From an uncultured Coriobacteriaceae bacterium (GTDB taxonomy: Bacteria > Actinomycetota > Coriobacteriia > Coriobacteriales > Atopobiaceae), in contig CADAQM010000005.1 in NCBI GenBank assembly GCA_902790135.1, positions 22,257-86,256 on the forward strand: a stretch of DNA of 64,000 bases. Direction: 5' to 3'. The position numbers and the translations under genes are program-made. Below are positions 1-9,449 of the stretch, one piece after another (positions within the stretch are counted from its first letter, which is position 1; each line of letters starts with the position of its first letter). The notes under the pieces are model-generated. The model saw only the letters and a list, made by a program, of their open reading frames with translations. It was not told where the DNA came from and ran no database searches.

Positions 1-1544
<1,544 letters not shown>

Positions 1545-1739
1545 CTACTCGATGTTTGCCATCGAGGCATGACTTTCATTAGTATCGCCCACGCCTCGCA
1601 ATTGCCACCAGCCGCCATCTTTAGACGGGGTCTTCTGTGCGCCGAGCGAAGGGCGCAGGAAGTTGGCAAGACCATGTCACGGTGGACCTCCGCTCCGAAG
1701 ACCGCTTGAGAGACTAGAGATGTGCGCTTTTACGACAAA

Positions 1740-1770
1740 AGGGCGGGCCGATGCGACATCGGCCCGCCCT
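1740..1770 (-). terminator. Strong intrinsic terminator of the SDR-UPF0303 unit
   Basis: Perfect 14-bp arms at 1740-1753 and 1757-1770 with a 3-nt loop. On the minus strand the stem is followed by TTTTGTCGTAAAA, a partial U-tract. It lies 27 bp beyond the UPF0303 stop. Confidence 0.85.
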
Positions 1771-1796
1771 GAAAGCAGCTCTAAACTCGGTATTCC

Positions 1797-2327
1797 CTAT
1801 GCGACAGGAGCGTCCCAGCGCGGCACCTCCACCCCAAGCACCCGCTCGAGGGCGCGCAGGATGACCTCGTGGTCAAGCCCTTCCATATAGCCGCTCACCG
1901 CGATGGTGGCAACCCAGTCGTCACCCACGCGGATGGGGAAGGCTCCGCAGGCGGGCACCTCGGCAGGGACGTTACCCCAGGCAGAGGCCGCGTCGCCCGC
2001 GATCACCGCCTCGAGTTGCAGCCACGGACCGGCATGCCCGGCCTTGCGCGCGGCGGCGCGCTTGCCCTCCGCAAAGAGGAGGTTCTTCTCGCCCTTGTCG
2101 TCGGCGACCCACTGGAACACGCACACGCCGTCCGACTCGCGCGTGATGGTCACGCTCAGGCCCTCGCCAAACTCCGGGGCAAGCGCCACCACGGCCGAGC
2201 CCAGCTCAAACGCCTCGCGTGCGCCAAAGCGCTCGAAGCGCAACGCCTGCTCCTGCTCAAGGAGCACCTTCATCGCAGCGCGCGCGGACGTCTCGTCCAG
2301 CACTGCGGCGTCAGTCTTCTCAGCCAT
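1797..2327 (-). CDS. UPF0303 / heme-degrading-domain family protein
   Basis: A 176-aa protein of the UPF0303 (YBR137W-like, GlcG/HbpS-related) family. Family hallmarks are visible: an N-terminal helical section, a central strand region with a conserved Lys-Arg (EGKRAA), a GAFPI motif near residue 130, and the C-terminal VSGYMEGLDHEVI segment. Members are often annotated as heme-degrading-domain proteins, but the biochemical role is not settled. It follows the SDR gene with a 44-bp gap and an AAGGGGAC ribosome site, so the two are probably co-transcribed from the regulated promoter upstream of the SDR and end at the terminator at 1740-1770. Confidence 0.8.
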   Translation of the reverse strand: MAEKTDAAVLDETSARAAMKVLLEQEQALRFERFGAREAFELGSAVVALAPEFGEGLSVTITRESDGVCVFQWVADDKGEKNLLFAEGKRAAARKAGHAGPWLQLEAVIAGDAASAWGNVPAEVPACGAFPIRVGDDWVATIAVSGYMEGLDHEVILRALERVLGVEVPRWDAPVA

Positions 2328-2371
2328 GGTCAGTCCCCTTCCCTCGCCCCTTGGGTGATGCGAATCGCAGC

Positions 2372-3223
2372 CTATCGACGGTCCTTGCGGCCCTCGTAGG
2401 CACCAGACTTCATTGCCGCGATGGTACCACCATCGATGAGCAGGTCGGTACCGGTCACAAACGGAGCGCTCAGCATGAACTCGGCGGCCGCGGCAATCTC
2501 GTCGGGCGTGGCCACGCGCTGGCAGGCGCCCGCCTCGATCATGTGCTGGTAGGTGTTGCCGGGAGCGTTGAACTCGTCGTAGGCGACGGGGGTCATGACG
2601 ATGCCCGGACTGATGGTGTTGACGCGAGCACGGCTGTCGGCCCAGGTGGTTGCCGCTGCGGTACGCACGCGCAGGTGGTTGGCGCGCTTTGCCACGATGT
2701 AGGCCTTGCCCGAGCCGGTCACGACGTCAGGCTGGAGCATGGGCAGATCGCGCAGCTCGTCGGTGGGCGTCGTGGCGAGGGTGTTCTCCTCGTCCTCGGT
2801 GAAGTGGCCCATCCAACCGGCTTGGCTCGAGACGACGAGGCCCGCGCCGCCACGCGCCATCACGGGACCAAAGGCGTCGAGGGCATAGCTCGTGCCAATG
2901 AGGTCGAGGTCGATGATGAACTGCGGCTTTGCCTGGCTGGGGCTCGCACCCGCCGTGTCCACAAACCACTTGACGTCGCCCAGCTCGGCGGCCTTGGCGG
3001 CAAACGCGTACACCTCGTCCTTGTTGAGGGCGTTCACGACCATGGTCTCGACGTCGTAGCCGCTGAAGCGCAGGGCCTCGGCCGCGCGGGCGAGGTTCTC
3101 CTCGCTCACATCGCCGAGCAGGACCTTTGCGCCAGCCGCCACGCGACGGACGATGGCCAGGCCCATGGCACCGGCACCAAGAAGCGCTGCAACCGGCTTG
3201 TTCTCGTTGAAGTCAAGGATCAT
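2372..3223 (-). CDS. SDR-family NAD(P)-dependent oxidoreductase
   Basis: Short-chain dehydrogenase/reductase of 283 aa. The nucleotide site GAGAMG is at residues 16-21, the serine region VSSQAG around 131-136, and the catalytic pair Y175/K179 in YIVAK. The segment between Ser and Tyr is long, about 40 residues with a TPTDEL motif. The same insertion with Tyr and Lys at the same positions occurs in the SDR at 25184-26050, so the two are paralogues. C-terminal features (SPGIVMTP, DGG) are typical. The substrate is unknown. It is the first gene of a two-gene unit with the UPF0303 gene, behind a promoter flanked by two inverted-repeat sites. Confidence 0.88.
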   Translation of the reverse strand: MILDFNENKPVAALLGAGAMGLAIVRRVAAGAKVLLGDVSEENLARAAEALRFSGYDVETMVVNALNKDEVYAFAAKAAELGDVKWFVDTAGASPSQAKPQFIIDLDLIGTSYALDAFGPVMARGGAGLVVSSQAGWMGHFTEDEENTLATTPTDELRDLPMLQPDVVTGSGKAYIVAKRANHLRVRTAAATTWADSRARVNTISPGIVMTPVAYDEFNAPGNTYQHMIEAGACQRVATPDEIAAAAEFMLSAPFVTGTDLLIDGGTIAAMKSGAYEGRKDRR

Positions 3224-3242
3224 CTCGGTCTCCCTCCGCTAT

Positions 3243-3353
3243 GCAACTCACGTTGCTTATCTTGAATGTAGTGTTACATGGGACGGCCGTTCACACAATG
3301 GACGAGAAAGGCCATGGGGTGTTATATGCCACCCCATGGCCAATAACGTTGCC
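3243..3353 (-). promoter_or_regulatory. Regulated promoter with paired operators, locus 1 (SDR unit)
   Basis: Reading leftward, a distal inverted repeat (3319-3353) with core TATGCCACCC and right half GTTGCC is followed 20 nt later by a -35 (TTGTGT, 3293-3298), a 17-nt spacer and a -10 (AACACT, 3270-3275). A proximal site GCAACTCACGTTGC follows at 3243-3256, between the expected transcript start and the SDR start codon. The same layout with the same distances recurs at 9258-9369 and 18232-18343. A separate 12-bp inverted repeat (3310-3321/3330-3341) overlaps the distal site. Confidence 0.65.
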
Positions 3354-3424
3354 TATCTCCTACCGACAATGCACGACCCTCTGGTCATCTACAGACTTCC
3401 AGAGTGATGCGAAGTGCCTAAAAA

Positions 3425-3459
3425 CCCCGCGCAAATGTCGAGACCACCTTCAAGCGGGG
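3425..3459 (-). terminator. Terminator of the hipB-hipA remnant
   Basis: Arms CCCCGC (3425-3430) and GCGGGG (3454-3459) flank a long loop. On the minus strand the stem is followed directly by TTTTT. It closes the hipB unit just after the hipA fragment. Confidence 0.65.
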
Positions 3460-3470
3460 CTCAGCGTCAC

Positions 3471-3668
3471 TCAGAATGTCTTCCGCTGAGTACGGCAGGG
3501 TTTCGATGACATCTGACGCAGGGACATTGAGAGGGGGCATGCGCCGGCACGCTCCAGATACGAGTCACTGTACGCAAAGCTCTCCGCCATGCCACGCTCC
3601 GCACGGTTGATGACGCCCACGTGAACAAGCTCATCACCCACAACGCGAGCCACCTCGAGTGACAGCAT
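3471..3668 (-). pseudogene. Truncated hipA (N-terminal fragment only)
   Basis: A 65-aa frame that resembles only the N-terminal subdomain of HipA kinase toxins: VARVVGDELVHVGVINRAER, then a FAYSDSYLE box and PLSMSL, which corresponds to the usual SLSLP stretch. Everything after it, including the kinase domain (HipA is normally about 400-440 aa), is missing. It starts overlapping the hipB stop, the classic hipBA arrangement. A second open frame at 3418-3540 on the same strand overlaps it with sensible composition (MPPLNVPASDVIETLPYS...). It may be the tail of whatever was joined at the break. The toxin activity is almost surely lost. Confidence 0.65.
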
Positions 3669-3883
3669 CAGGCTCTCGCCTCCACAAACAGATCCAACCC
3701 CAACATCTTCAGAACATGAAGCGCCTTGCCAATCTCGGCCGTCTCTTTGCCGTTCTCGAGGTTAGACAAATACGTGATACCAACCCCAACTCGATCGGCA
3801 AGTTCCACTTGCGTGTAACCAAGCTCCCGCCTGCGCGCTCGGATGAGCGAACCGACATCTGCCGTAGTGTGAACCGCAGTCAT
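3668..3883 (-). CDS. hipB: HipB-like HTH antitoxin/repressor
   Basis: A 71-aa XRE/Cro-type helix-turn-helix protein. The HTH spans about residues 9-62 with the typical RRRELGYTQVELADRVGVG and YLSNLENGK segments. It matches the short HipB class by size, by position directly upstream of a hipA-like frame, and by translational overlap. It should bind DNA as a dimer. Three palindromic operators lie upstream, one of them exactly in the spacer of its predicted promoter (-35 TTGCTT 3949-3954, -10 TACGCT 3926-3931), so autorepression is very likely. The gene looks intact although its partner toxin is broken, so it may persist as a regulator. Confidence 0.82.
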   Translation of the reverse strand: MTAVHTTADVGSLIRARRRELGYTQVELADRVGVGITYLSNLENGKETAEIGKALHVLKMLGLDLFVEARA

Positions 3884-3896
3884 GCTTCGACCAATC

Positions 3897-3986
3897 TATG
3901 CGTACGCATAAAAACCTACCCTGATAGCGTATCTTGTGCGTACGCATAAAGCAAGTGTGCCTCCCGTGAGTTTACGCGAACGCATA
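3897..3986 (-). promoter_or_regulatory. Three 14-bp operators at exact 38-bp spacing, hipB promoter
   Basis: Operator 1 TATGCGTACGCATA (3897-3910, perfect palindrome), operator 2 TGTGCGTACGCATA (3935-3948) and operator 3 TACGCGAACGCATA (3973-3986). Starts are 38 bp apart in both intervals. Operator 2 fills the 17-bp spacer between -35 and -10, operator 1 lies downstream of the transcript start, and operator 3 lies upstream of -35 inside the hairpin of the neighbouring terminator. Confidence 0.75.
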
Positions 3987-3999
3987 AACTCACGGGAGG
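3960..3999 (-). terminator. Hairpin terminator after the aldo/keto reductase operon
   Basis: Perfect 15-bp arms at 3960-3974 and 3985-3999 with a 10-nt loop, 34 bp beyond the reductase stop. There is no clean U-tract, because the hipB operators start immediately after. The loop and inner stem coincide with the third hipB operator. Confidence 0.65.
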
Positions 4000-4033
4000 C
4001 ATGAATGTGGGGATAAGCCTGGATGTATTCTCT

Positions 4034-4996
4034 CTACCGGTTGAAGCCTCGGTGCCCGTACACCGTGATCTTGTCGAGCGCCGCCTCGAGCTGGGCAAAC
4101 TCCTCCTCGGTGAGCTCCACCTCGGCTGCGCCAAGATTCTCGAGAATGCGACCCTTGTTCTTCGACCCCGGAATGGGCACCACGTTATCGTTCTTGTGGA
4201 GCATCCAGGCCATGGAAAGCTGCGCCGGTGTGCAGGCCTTCTGCGCGGCAAAGGACTCGAGCATGTCCACGAGCGGCATGTTGGCCTTGAGGTTGCGCTC
4301 CGAGAGCTGTGGCACCCACGTGCGCACGTCGTCTATCTGCTCGAACTGTGACGTGCTCCGCACCTTGCCCGACAAAAGACCGCTCGCGACGGGCGAGAAC
4401 GCCACCAAGCCGATGCGGTGCTCGGCGCAGTACGGGATGACCTCGCGCTCCACGTCGCGCTCGACCATGGAGTAGATGTTCTGCACTGCGGAAAGCGGGG
4501 TCACTACCTGCGCGCGGCTGATGGTGTCGACGCCAACCTGAGAGAGGCCCCAGCCGTCGACTAGGCCCTCGTCAATGAGACGCCCCATCGCCTCGGCCAC
4601 GTCCTCGATGGGCGTCGAGCCCATGCGGTGCAGATAGTAGAGGTCGACGTGATCGGTCTGCAGGCGCTCCATCGACGCCTCCAGGTGCTTGCGGATCCTG
4701 CGATAGGTGCTGCCGATGCCCGCGTCCAAGAAGAGCTTGGTGGCGATGACCACGTCATCACGCACGCCAGAGAGCGCCTTGCCCACGATGCGCTCGTTGT
4801 GCCCACGCTGGGATCGGGCGAGGTTGGGTCCGTACACCTCGGCCGTGTCAAAGAACGTGCAACCTGCATCGTAGGCACCTCGAATGGCCTCGATGCTGTA
4901 CCGCTCGTCAGGAATCGCGCCGTATCCGTGGCTGAAGGCCATGCAGCCCATGCCAACCTCGGACACCTCGATATCACGTAGCTTGCGCGTCTTCAT
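4034..4996 (-). CDS. Aldo/keto reductase
   Basis: A 320-aa NADPH-dependent aldo/keto reductase with the full catalytic tetrad D50 (FFDTAEVYG), Y55, K87 (IATK) and H123 (YYLHR). The C-terminal cofactor segment PIPGSKN is present. It is of the YhdN/AKR-11/13-like group and the substrate is unknown. It is the last gene of a five-gene unit (NTF2-like, OYE-type reductase, flavodoxin, DUF362 lipoprotein, AKR), with 35 bp to the DUF362 gene and a GGAGGT ribosome site. A strong hairpin lies just downstream. Confidence 0.88.
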   Translation of the reverse strand: MKTRKLRDIEVSEVGMGCMAFSHGYGAIPDERYSIEAIRGAYDAGCTFFDTAEVYGPNLARSQRGHNERIVGKALSGVRDDVVIATKLFLDAGIGSTYRRIRKHLEASMERLQTDHVDLYYLHRMGSTPIEDVAEAMGRLIDEGLVDGWGLSQVGVDTISRAQVVTPLSAVQNIYSMVERDVEREVIPYCAEHRIGLVAFSPVASGLLSGKVRSTSQFEQIDDVRTWVPQLSERNLKANMPLVDMLESFAAQKACTPAQLSMAWMLHKNDNVVPIPGSKNKGRILENLGAAEVELTEEEFAQLEAALDKITVYGHRGFNR

Positions 4997-5031
4997 GCCA
5001 TACCTCCGTCTTTCGACTTTTCTTCAGTCCA

Positions 5032-6102
5032 TTACACCAACACCAGCTCATAGGTCTGGCTACCCAGACCGAGCTCCTCCGCATAGTCGAGCGCAAAGGC
5101 GCCATCCAAGCTCTCGATGCGCTCGGTCAGCTCGTCCTTGCCGGGGTCGTCTGAGAGGTAGATCTGATCGAGGCTCGCACGGTCAAGCGCCACCGGGTCG
5201 AGCGACGCCATGATGCCGATGTCGCCCATGGCGGGAGCTGCCGCATGCGCGTCACAATCGCAGTCCACCGACAGCTTGTTGATCACATTGACACAGGCCA
5301 TGGAGGGACCAAGATCGTCAAACACGCCCTTGGCAAACTCCACCACGCGCTCGAGGAACACCTGGCCGCGATCGAAGTTCGCGCCATGCACCTGACGCTT
5401 TGCAGGACAGGTTGCCAACCCGATAGCCAGGTTCTTGAACGTGCCGCCAAAGCCTGCCATGCCATGGCCTTTGAAGTGCGCCACACTCACCATGCTGCCG
5501 TAGTCGGCATAATGCGACCCCACCTCGGCAGAGCTGAGCTGGCGACCGCCTTCTATGGACAGTTGCATGCCGCCATCCTCGTCCAGAATGTCGACGGGAG
5601 CATAGGTGAAACCGTGGTCGGCGGCCACGCGGCGATACCCATCCGCAGTCGAACGCGCATAGTAAAGCACCGTAGTGTCCACGAAGGTGCCGTCGAGCTC
5701 CTCGACAAGCGGACGCAACAGCTCGGGATCGAGGTAGTTGGTGTTGCCCTCCTCGCCCATGTGCAGCTTTATTGCCACCTTGCCCGTGGGGGTCCAGTCA
5801 AGGGCCTGGAACACCATCAGCAGCCCCTCGGCGCTCAGGTCATCAGTGGCGTACACCTTGCTTCCGCCCGGCGTGCTGCGATCCAGCTTGATTCGACTCT
5901 CAACCATACTGGCCTCCCCTTCTGCCTGCCCAGGCTCGTTCGCGTTCTCCTTCTGGGCGGTGTTGTCGCCGGAAGATGCCGGCGCATCGGATGCCCTCCC
6001 GCAACCCGCAAGCGTCGTCGCAAGCGCCGCAGCTCCCACCACAAAGGACCTGCGCTCCATGCGCGGACGCCGCTCGACTTGCTGCACGATACGTTTGCCC
6101 AT
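5032..6102 (-). CDS. DUF362 domain lipoprotein with Tat-like signal
   Basis: A 356-aa protein from the ATG at 6102, chosen because a GGAGGGGA ribosome site precedes it; an upstream in-frame extension to 6159 lacks one. The N-terminus has RRS followed by a hydrophobic stretch and the lipobox LAGC, then a low-complexity linker, so a lipid-anchored exported protein is likely. The rest matches DUF362, with KLHMGE, a conserved HFKGHG-x-AGFGG-x-FKNLAIG segment and a paired-cysteine CDCD motif. DUF362 proteins are often linked to Fe-S and corrinoid redox systems, but the exact function is unknown. It sits between a flavodoxin (32-bp gap) and an aldo/keto reductase (35-bp gap). Confidence 0.82.
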   Translation of the reverse strand: MGKRIVQQVERRPRMERRSFVVGAAALATTLAGCGRASDAPASSGDNTAQKENANEPGQAEGEASMVESRIKLDRSTPGGSKVYATDDLSAEGLLMVFQALDWTPTGKVAIKLHMGEEGNTNYLDPELLRPLVEELDGTFVDTTVLYYARSTADGYRRVAADHGFTYAPVDILDEDGGMQLSIEGGRQLSSAEVGSHYADYGSMVSVAHFKGHGMAGFGGTFKNLAIGLATCPAKRQVHGANFDRGQVFLERVVEFAKGVFDDLGPSMACVNVINKLSVDCDCDAHAAAPAMGDIGIMASLDPVALDRASLDQIYLSDDPGKDELTERIESLDGAFALDYAEELGLGSQTYELVLV

Positions 6103-6134
6103 GCGATTCTCCCCTCCGGCTGGATGGCGCAAGA

Positions 6135-6653
6135 CTAGAGCCCCAGCTCGTCGATCCAAGCCTCAAGCGTGCGGTCGCAGGTCTGAACGTCGTCGCCGTT
6201 GATGGCAAGGCCGCGCGCGATGTCTGCGCCGGGGCAGAGCCGGGCGATGTCGTCCAGCGAGTCGGAGAACCCGCTGCCCCCGTGGGTGATGAGCGGGCAG
6301 ATGGTCTTGCCGGAGAAGTCGTAGCTCTCCAGGAAGGTGCAGACGGCCATGGGCATGGTGGTCCACCAGTTGGGGTAGGCGAGGATGACCGTGTCGTAGG
6401 CGTCCATGTCCTCCACCCGCGCGGTCAGCTCGGGGCGCGCGCCGCTCTCGAACTCCTGCTTGGCGATCCTGATCTTGGCCATGTGGTCGTCGGGGTACTT
6501 CTTGACCGTGTCGATGTAGAAGAGGTCGCTGGGCACGAGGGCGTTGAGCTTCCTTGCCACGACCTCGGTGTTGCCCACGGGCAGGTTGCGGATGCTGCCG
6601 TGGGAGTAGTTCTGTCCCGCATGGGAGAAATAGGCGATGAGGACCTTGGCCAT
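6135..6653 (-). CDS. Flavodoxin
   Basis: A 172-aa flavodoxin. FMN phosphate loop at the N-terminus (AYFSHAGQNY), aromatic-rich loop PNWWTTMP, and the THGGSG loop, all typical of the long single-domain flavodoxin_4 group found with anaerobe oxidoreductases. The start at 6653 has a GGGTGG ribosome site. A 141-bp gap to the upstream OYE-type gene could hold its own promoter, but orientation and order suggest one operon. It is a likely electron carrier for the OYE-type reductase or the DUF362 protein. A close paralogue lies at 27946-28464. Confidence 0.88.
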   Translation of the reverse strand: MAKVLIAYFSHAGQNYSHGSIRNLPVGNTEVVARKLNALVPSDLFYIDTVKKYPDDHMAKIRIAKQEFESGARPELTARVEDMDAYDTVILAYPNWWTTMPMAVCTFLESYDFSGKTICPLITHGGSGFSDSLDDIARLCPGADIARGLAINGDDVQTCDRTLEAWIDELGL

Positions 6654-6794
6654 AGTGACCACCCTTTCTTTGTTCGGCGCTTTGCAGAGCTCTCGAAGCT
6701 TGCAAAGCTGTCTTTGTTGCGGCTGAAGGCACAAGTGTCCTCAGCAGGAAGCATCTGCACTATGGATGCCTTTTGCTCGCGAGTTGCTGATTCC

Positions 6795-8783
6795 TTAAAT
6801 CCCTCGTGCGACCTCGTAGGCCTCCCAGATGGCGGTCATGATGTTGCCCACCTGACGGCCATCGCCAATCTCATACACGTCCACGCCCGGCGCAGCGAAG
6901 TCCGCCGCATGGCTTGCCGCGGGACGGAAGCCCAGGGCGAGCACCACGGTGTCGGCCGCAAGGGTACGCTTCTCGCCGGTGGCCACATCCTCGACCTCGG
7001 CACCCTCGTCGGTGATGGCGGCAAGACGCGTGTTGGTGAGAACCGTGGCCCCGTGATACGCAAAGCCGTCGCGCAGATAGTTTGCGTTCATCGAAGGCAC
7101 GCTCGGGCCAGCGGAGAGGATGTCGGGCAGGGCCTCCACGATCGTCACCTCGCGGCCGTCGCGGCAGTAGTCGAGCGCCATCTCGCAGCCCACGAGACCG
7201 CCGCCCACAACCACCACGCGCTGGCCAACCTTGGCATGGCCCGCCTCGGTGAGCGCATCGTTGCAGCTCATGGCACGTGCATGGTCGATGCCGGGGATGG
7301 AGCGCGGCATGACGGGCACCGAGCCGGCAGCCACCACGACGGCGTCCGCGCCAAGCTCCGCGACCTTCTCGGGAGTGGCCTCCTCCCCCATGCGCACGTC
7401 CACGCCCGCCTGCACGAGCTCGCGCTGGTACCACTCGTTGAGCTCGGACACCTCGCGCTTGAAGCTGTGGAAGCCCGCGGTGCGGAGGTTTCCGCCCAGC
7501 ACGTCAGACTTCTCGAAGAGGGTCACGTCGTGTCCGCGCATCGCCGCGGTGCGTGCAGCCTCCATGCCGGCAACGCCTCCGCCCACCACCGCAACCTTGC
7601 GCGGGGCGAGCGCACGCTGCGGCGCGTAGCTCTCCGGGCGACCCATGAGCGGATTGACCGCGCAGTTCACCACACCGATCTGACCGTAGCGGTGGATGCA
7701 CGCCTGGTTGCAGCCGATGCAGGGACGGATGGCCTCAGGCAGGCCGGCGACCACCTTGCGCGGCAGGTCAGGGTCGGCTATAGACGGGCGTCCGAGTGCG
7801 ATGGCGTCGATCTCGCCATCGGCAATGGCCTTCTCGGCGATGTCGACATCGTTCATGCGCGAACCGCAGATGACAGGGATCTTGACGCCCGCCTCGTGGA
7901 TGGCAGCGGCGAGGTCCACCATGTAGCCGCGCTCGATGTAGCTGGGCGCGCAGGCCCAGTAGTAGGAGTCGAGGGTGCCGGTGTCCACCGAGAGTCCATC
8001 GTAACCATAGCTCTCCAGCAGCTTGGCAATCTCCACCGCCTCTGCCAGCGTGCGTCCCGCCTCTTCGGCCTCGTCGAGGCTGTAGCTGGCCTGACCGAGG
8101 CCCTTGATGCCCGTGCGCAGGCCGAGGCGGATCGTGACGGGGAAGTCCGGACCGCAGACCTCGGCAATGCGGCGGCGCAGCTCCCGCGGGATGCGCAGGC
8201 GGTTCTCGAGGCTGCCACCGTACTCGTCGGTGCGCTGGTTCATGATGGAGAGCGCAAACTCGTCCAGGAGGTGCCCCCAGTGGATGGCGTGAACATCGAT
8301 GCCCGCAAAGCCCGCCTGCTGCACGAGCTTGGCGGCCTCGACGAAGTTGGCCATCTTGGTCTCGATGTCCTCGGCCGTGAGGGCGCGGGTCTTGCGCGAC
8401 GGGTCCCACATGATGGTGAGCTCGCTCGGGGCCGAAAGGCCTGCGTTGCGCCCAAGGCCAAAGGCCAGCTGCACGAACATCTTGGTGCCGTAGGCCGCGA
8501 TGCGCGCGTTTATCTCCCGGCCCGTGCGCACGAAGGCCGCGGGGTTGTCCAGCACGGACGGGGCGAACTTCTCGAAGTCGGTGTCGATGCCCATGCCCCC
8601 AGTGTAGATGAGGCCAAAGCCACCCTGGGCACGGCGCACGTAGTAGTCGATGCCCATCTGGGTAAAGCTCCCGTCGGGGGCCACGTCAAAGCCGGGGTCC
8701 ATCGGCGCCACGGCAAAGCGGTTCTTGATGGTGGTCTTGCCGATGGCGAACGAGCTCGATAGCTGCGGATACGTCTTAGTCAC
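6795..8783 (-). CDS. OYE-type Fe-S flavoenzyme (2,4-dienoyl-CoA reductase / BaiCD-like)
   Basis: A 662-aa two-part flavoenzyme. The N-terminal FMN TIM barrel (about 1-330) carries an NQRTDEYGGSLENR segment near residue 180. A [4Fe-4S] site C-x2-C-x3-C-x11-C follows (CIGCNQAC...NC). The C-terminal half has two dinucleotide folds, GGGVAGMEAA and GGGLVGCEMA, for FAD and NAD(P)H. This architecture is that of FadH, BaiCD/BaiH and trimethylamine dehydrogenase relatives. The substrate is probably an enoate or unsaturated cyclic compound but cannot be told from sequence. It starts at GTG with a GGGGGAG ribosome site, 32 bp after the NTF2-like gene. Confidence 0.88.
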   Translation of the reverse strand: MTKTYPQLSSSFAIGKTTIKNRFAVAPMDPGFDVAPDGSFTQMGIDYYVRRAQGGFGLIYTGGMGIDTDFEKFAPSVLDNPAAFVRTGREINARIAAYGTKMFVQLAFGLGRNAGLSAPSELTIMWDPSRKTRALTAEDIETKMANFVEAAKLVQQAGFAGIDVHAIHWGHLLDEFALSIMNQRTDEYGGSLENRLRIPRELRRRIAEVCGPDFPVTIRLGLRTGIKGLGQASYSLDEAEEAGRTLAEAVEIAKLLESYGYDGLSVDTGTLDSYYWACAPSYIERGYMVDLAAAIHEAGVKIPVICGSRMNDVDIAEKAIADGEIDAIALGRPSIADPDLPRKVVAGLPEAIRPCIGCNQACIHRYGQIGVVNCAVNPLMGRPESYAPQRALAPRKVAVVGGGVAGMEAARTAAMRGHDVTLFEKSDVLGGNLRTAGFHSFKREVSELNEWYQRELVQAGVDVRMGEEATPEKVAELGADAVVVAAGSVPVMPRSIPGIDHARAMSCNDALTEAGHAKVGQRVVVVGGGLVGCEMALDYCRDGREVTIVEALPDILSAGPSVPSMNANYLRDGFAYHGATVLTNTRLAAITDEGAEVEDVATGEKRTLAADTVVLALGFRPAASHAADFAAPGVDVYEIGDGRQVGNIMTAIWEAYEVARGI

Positions 8784-8815
8784 GATCTTCTCCCCCTTTA
8801 TGCCTGATGTCTTGT

Positions 8816-9229
8816 CTACGCGCGCTTTGAGTAGAGCCAGCGGCCGTTCACGCGATGCAGGCTCTGTCTCACATTGAGCGGGAAGGTCCCCTCGGCCCCG
8901 TAGGCGCGGGCAGTGAGCGCCACCACACCCGTGAGCACGGCCCAGTCGCCGTCAATCGACACGTCCACCTCGCGCACGTCCGAGTGGAAGTACGTGAGCG
9001 GACCGCCCACCTCGGCGATGAACTCCTCCTTGGTCTGGGTGTAGCCGCTCATGTGCGTGAAGGTCGTGCCCTCCTCGACGATGTCGCGCATGGCGTCGTG
9101 GTCGGCCGACACCATGGCCTGCTGCATAGCCTGATAGGCCTCCAGCACCTCGAGCTGCTCGGGCGTGAAGCCGCTGACGTCAGCCGTCACCACAGCCTTG
9201 CCGTCGCGGATGTCGCCGGTACCAAACAT
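8816..9229 (-). CDS. NTF2-like (SnoaL-type) protein
   Basis: A 137-aa single-domain protein of the NTF2/SnoaL alpha+beta barrel superfamily: an N-terminal helix pair (LEVLEAYQAMQQAMVSADHDAM), then a curved sheet ending in VNGRWLYSKRA. The start at 9229 is set by a GGGGAGG site; much longer upstream frames lack support. Members act as small isomerases, hydrolases or ligand-binding proteins, and the role here is unknown. It is the first gene of the five-gene redox operon, behind the regulated promoter. A second NTF2-like gene with the same ending pattern (RGDRWLMTQ) lies at 24736-25122. Confidence 0.8.
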   Translation of the reverse strand: MFGTGDIRDGKAVVTADVSGFTPEQLEVLEAYQAMQQAMVSADHDAMRDIVEEGTTFTHMSGYTQTKEEFIAEVGGPLTYFHSDVREVDVSIDGDWAVLTGVVALTARAYGAEGTFPLNVRQSLHRVNGRWLYSKRA

Positions 9230-9257
9230 GCGTCCTCCCCTGTCCAATAGCCGATTT

Positions 9258-9369
9258 GCCACTTTGGCATTCCGTCTCTGAGACGAGTATCCGCAGGTGA
9301 AAGAGGGTAGACAATGGTCGCTTGAGCACCGTGGGTGACATTTGCCACCCTTCTGACAAAAGCGTGGCA
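9258..9369 (-). promoter_or_regulatory. Regulated promoter with paired operators, locus 2 (five-gene redox operon)
   Basis: Proximal site TTTGCCAC/TTTGGC (9255-9268). The predicted promoter on the minus strand is -35 TTGTCT (9309-9314), 17-nt spacer, -10 GATACT (9286-9291). The distal 35-bp element (9335-9369) has perfect 8-bp arms TTTGCCAC (9341-9348) and GTGGCAAA (9364-9371) 15 bp apart. Distances between sites and promoter match the other two loci to within one or a few bp. Confidence 0.65.
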
Positions 9370-9385
9370 AAACACTGGCGCGGGG

Positions 9386-9415
9386 CCGCAGTCTGCCATT
9401 TATGGCAAACTGCGG
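9386..9415. promoter_or_regulatory. Near-perfect 14-bp inverted repeat upstream of the HAD gene
   Basis: Arms 9386-9399 and 9402-9415 with a 2-bp centre and one mismatch. The inner part TGCCAT/ATGGCAAA resembles the half-sites of the adjacent distal operator, so it may be a further site for the same regulator, acting on the plus-strand HAD gene. Confidence 0.5.
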
Positions 9416-9449
9416 AGCAACCATCATTTGCTTGAATCCGAGGAGAGCC

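Noticed and set aside
3897-3986. Possible iterons or a replication origin
   Set aside because: The repeats sit exactly over the hipB promoter and match an autorepressor layout; no replication genes nearby.
5976-8762. Very long open frame (about 930 codons) on the plus strand
   Set aside because: It is antisense to the OYE-type, flavodoxin and DUF362 genes, has no family resemblance and is explained by high GC and codon bias of the real genes.
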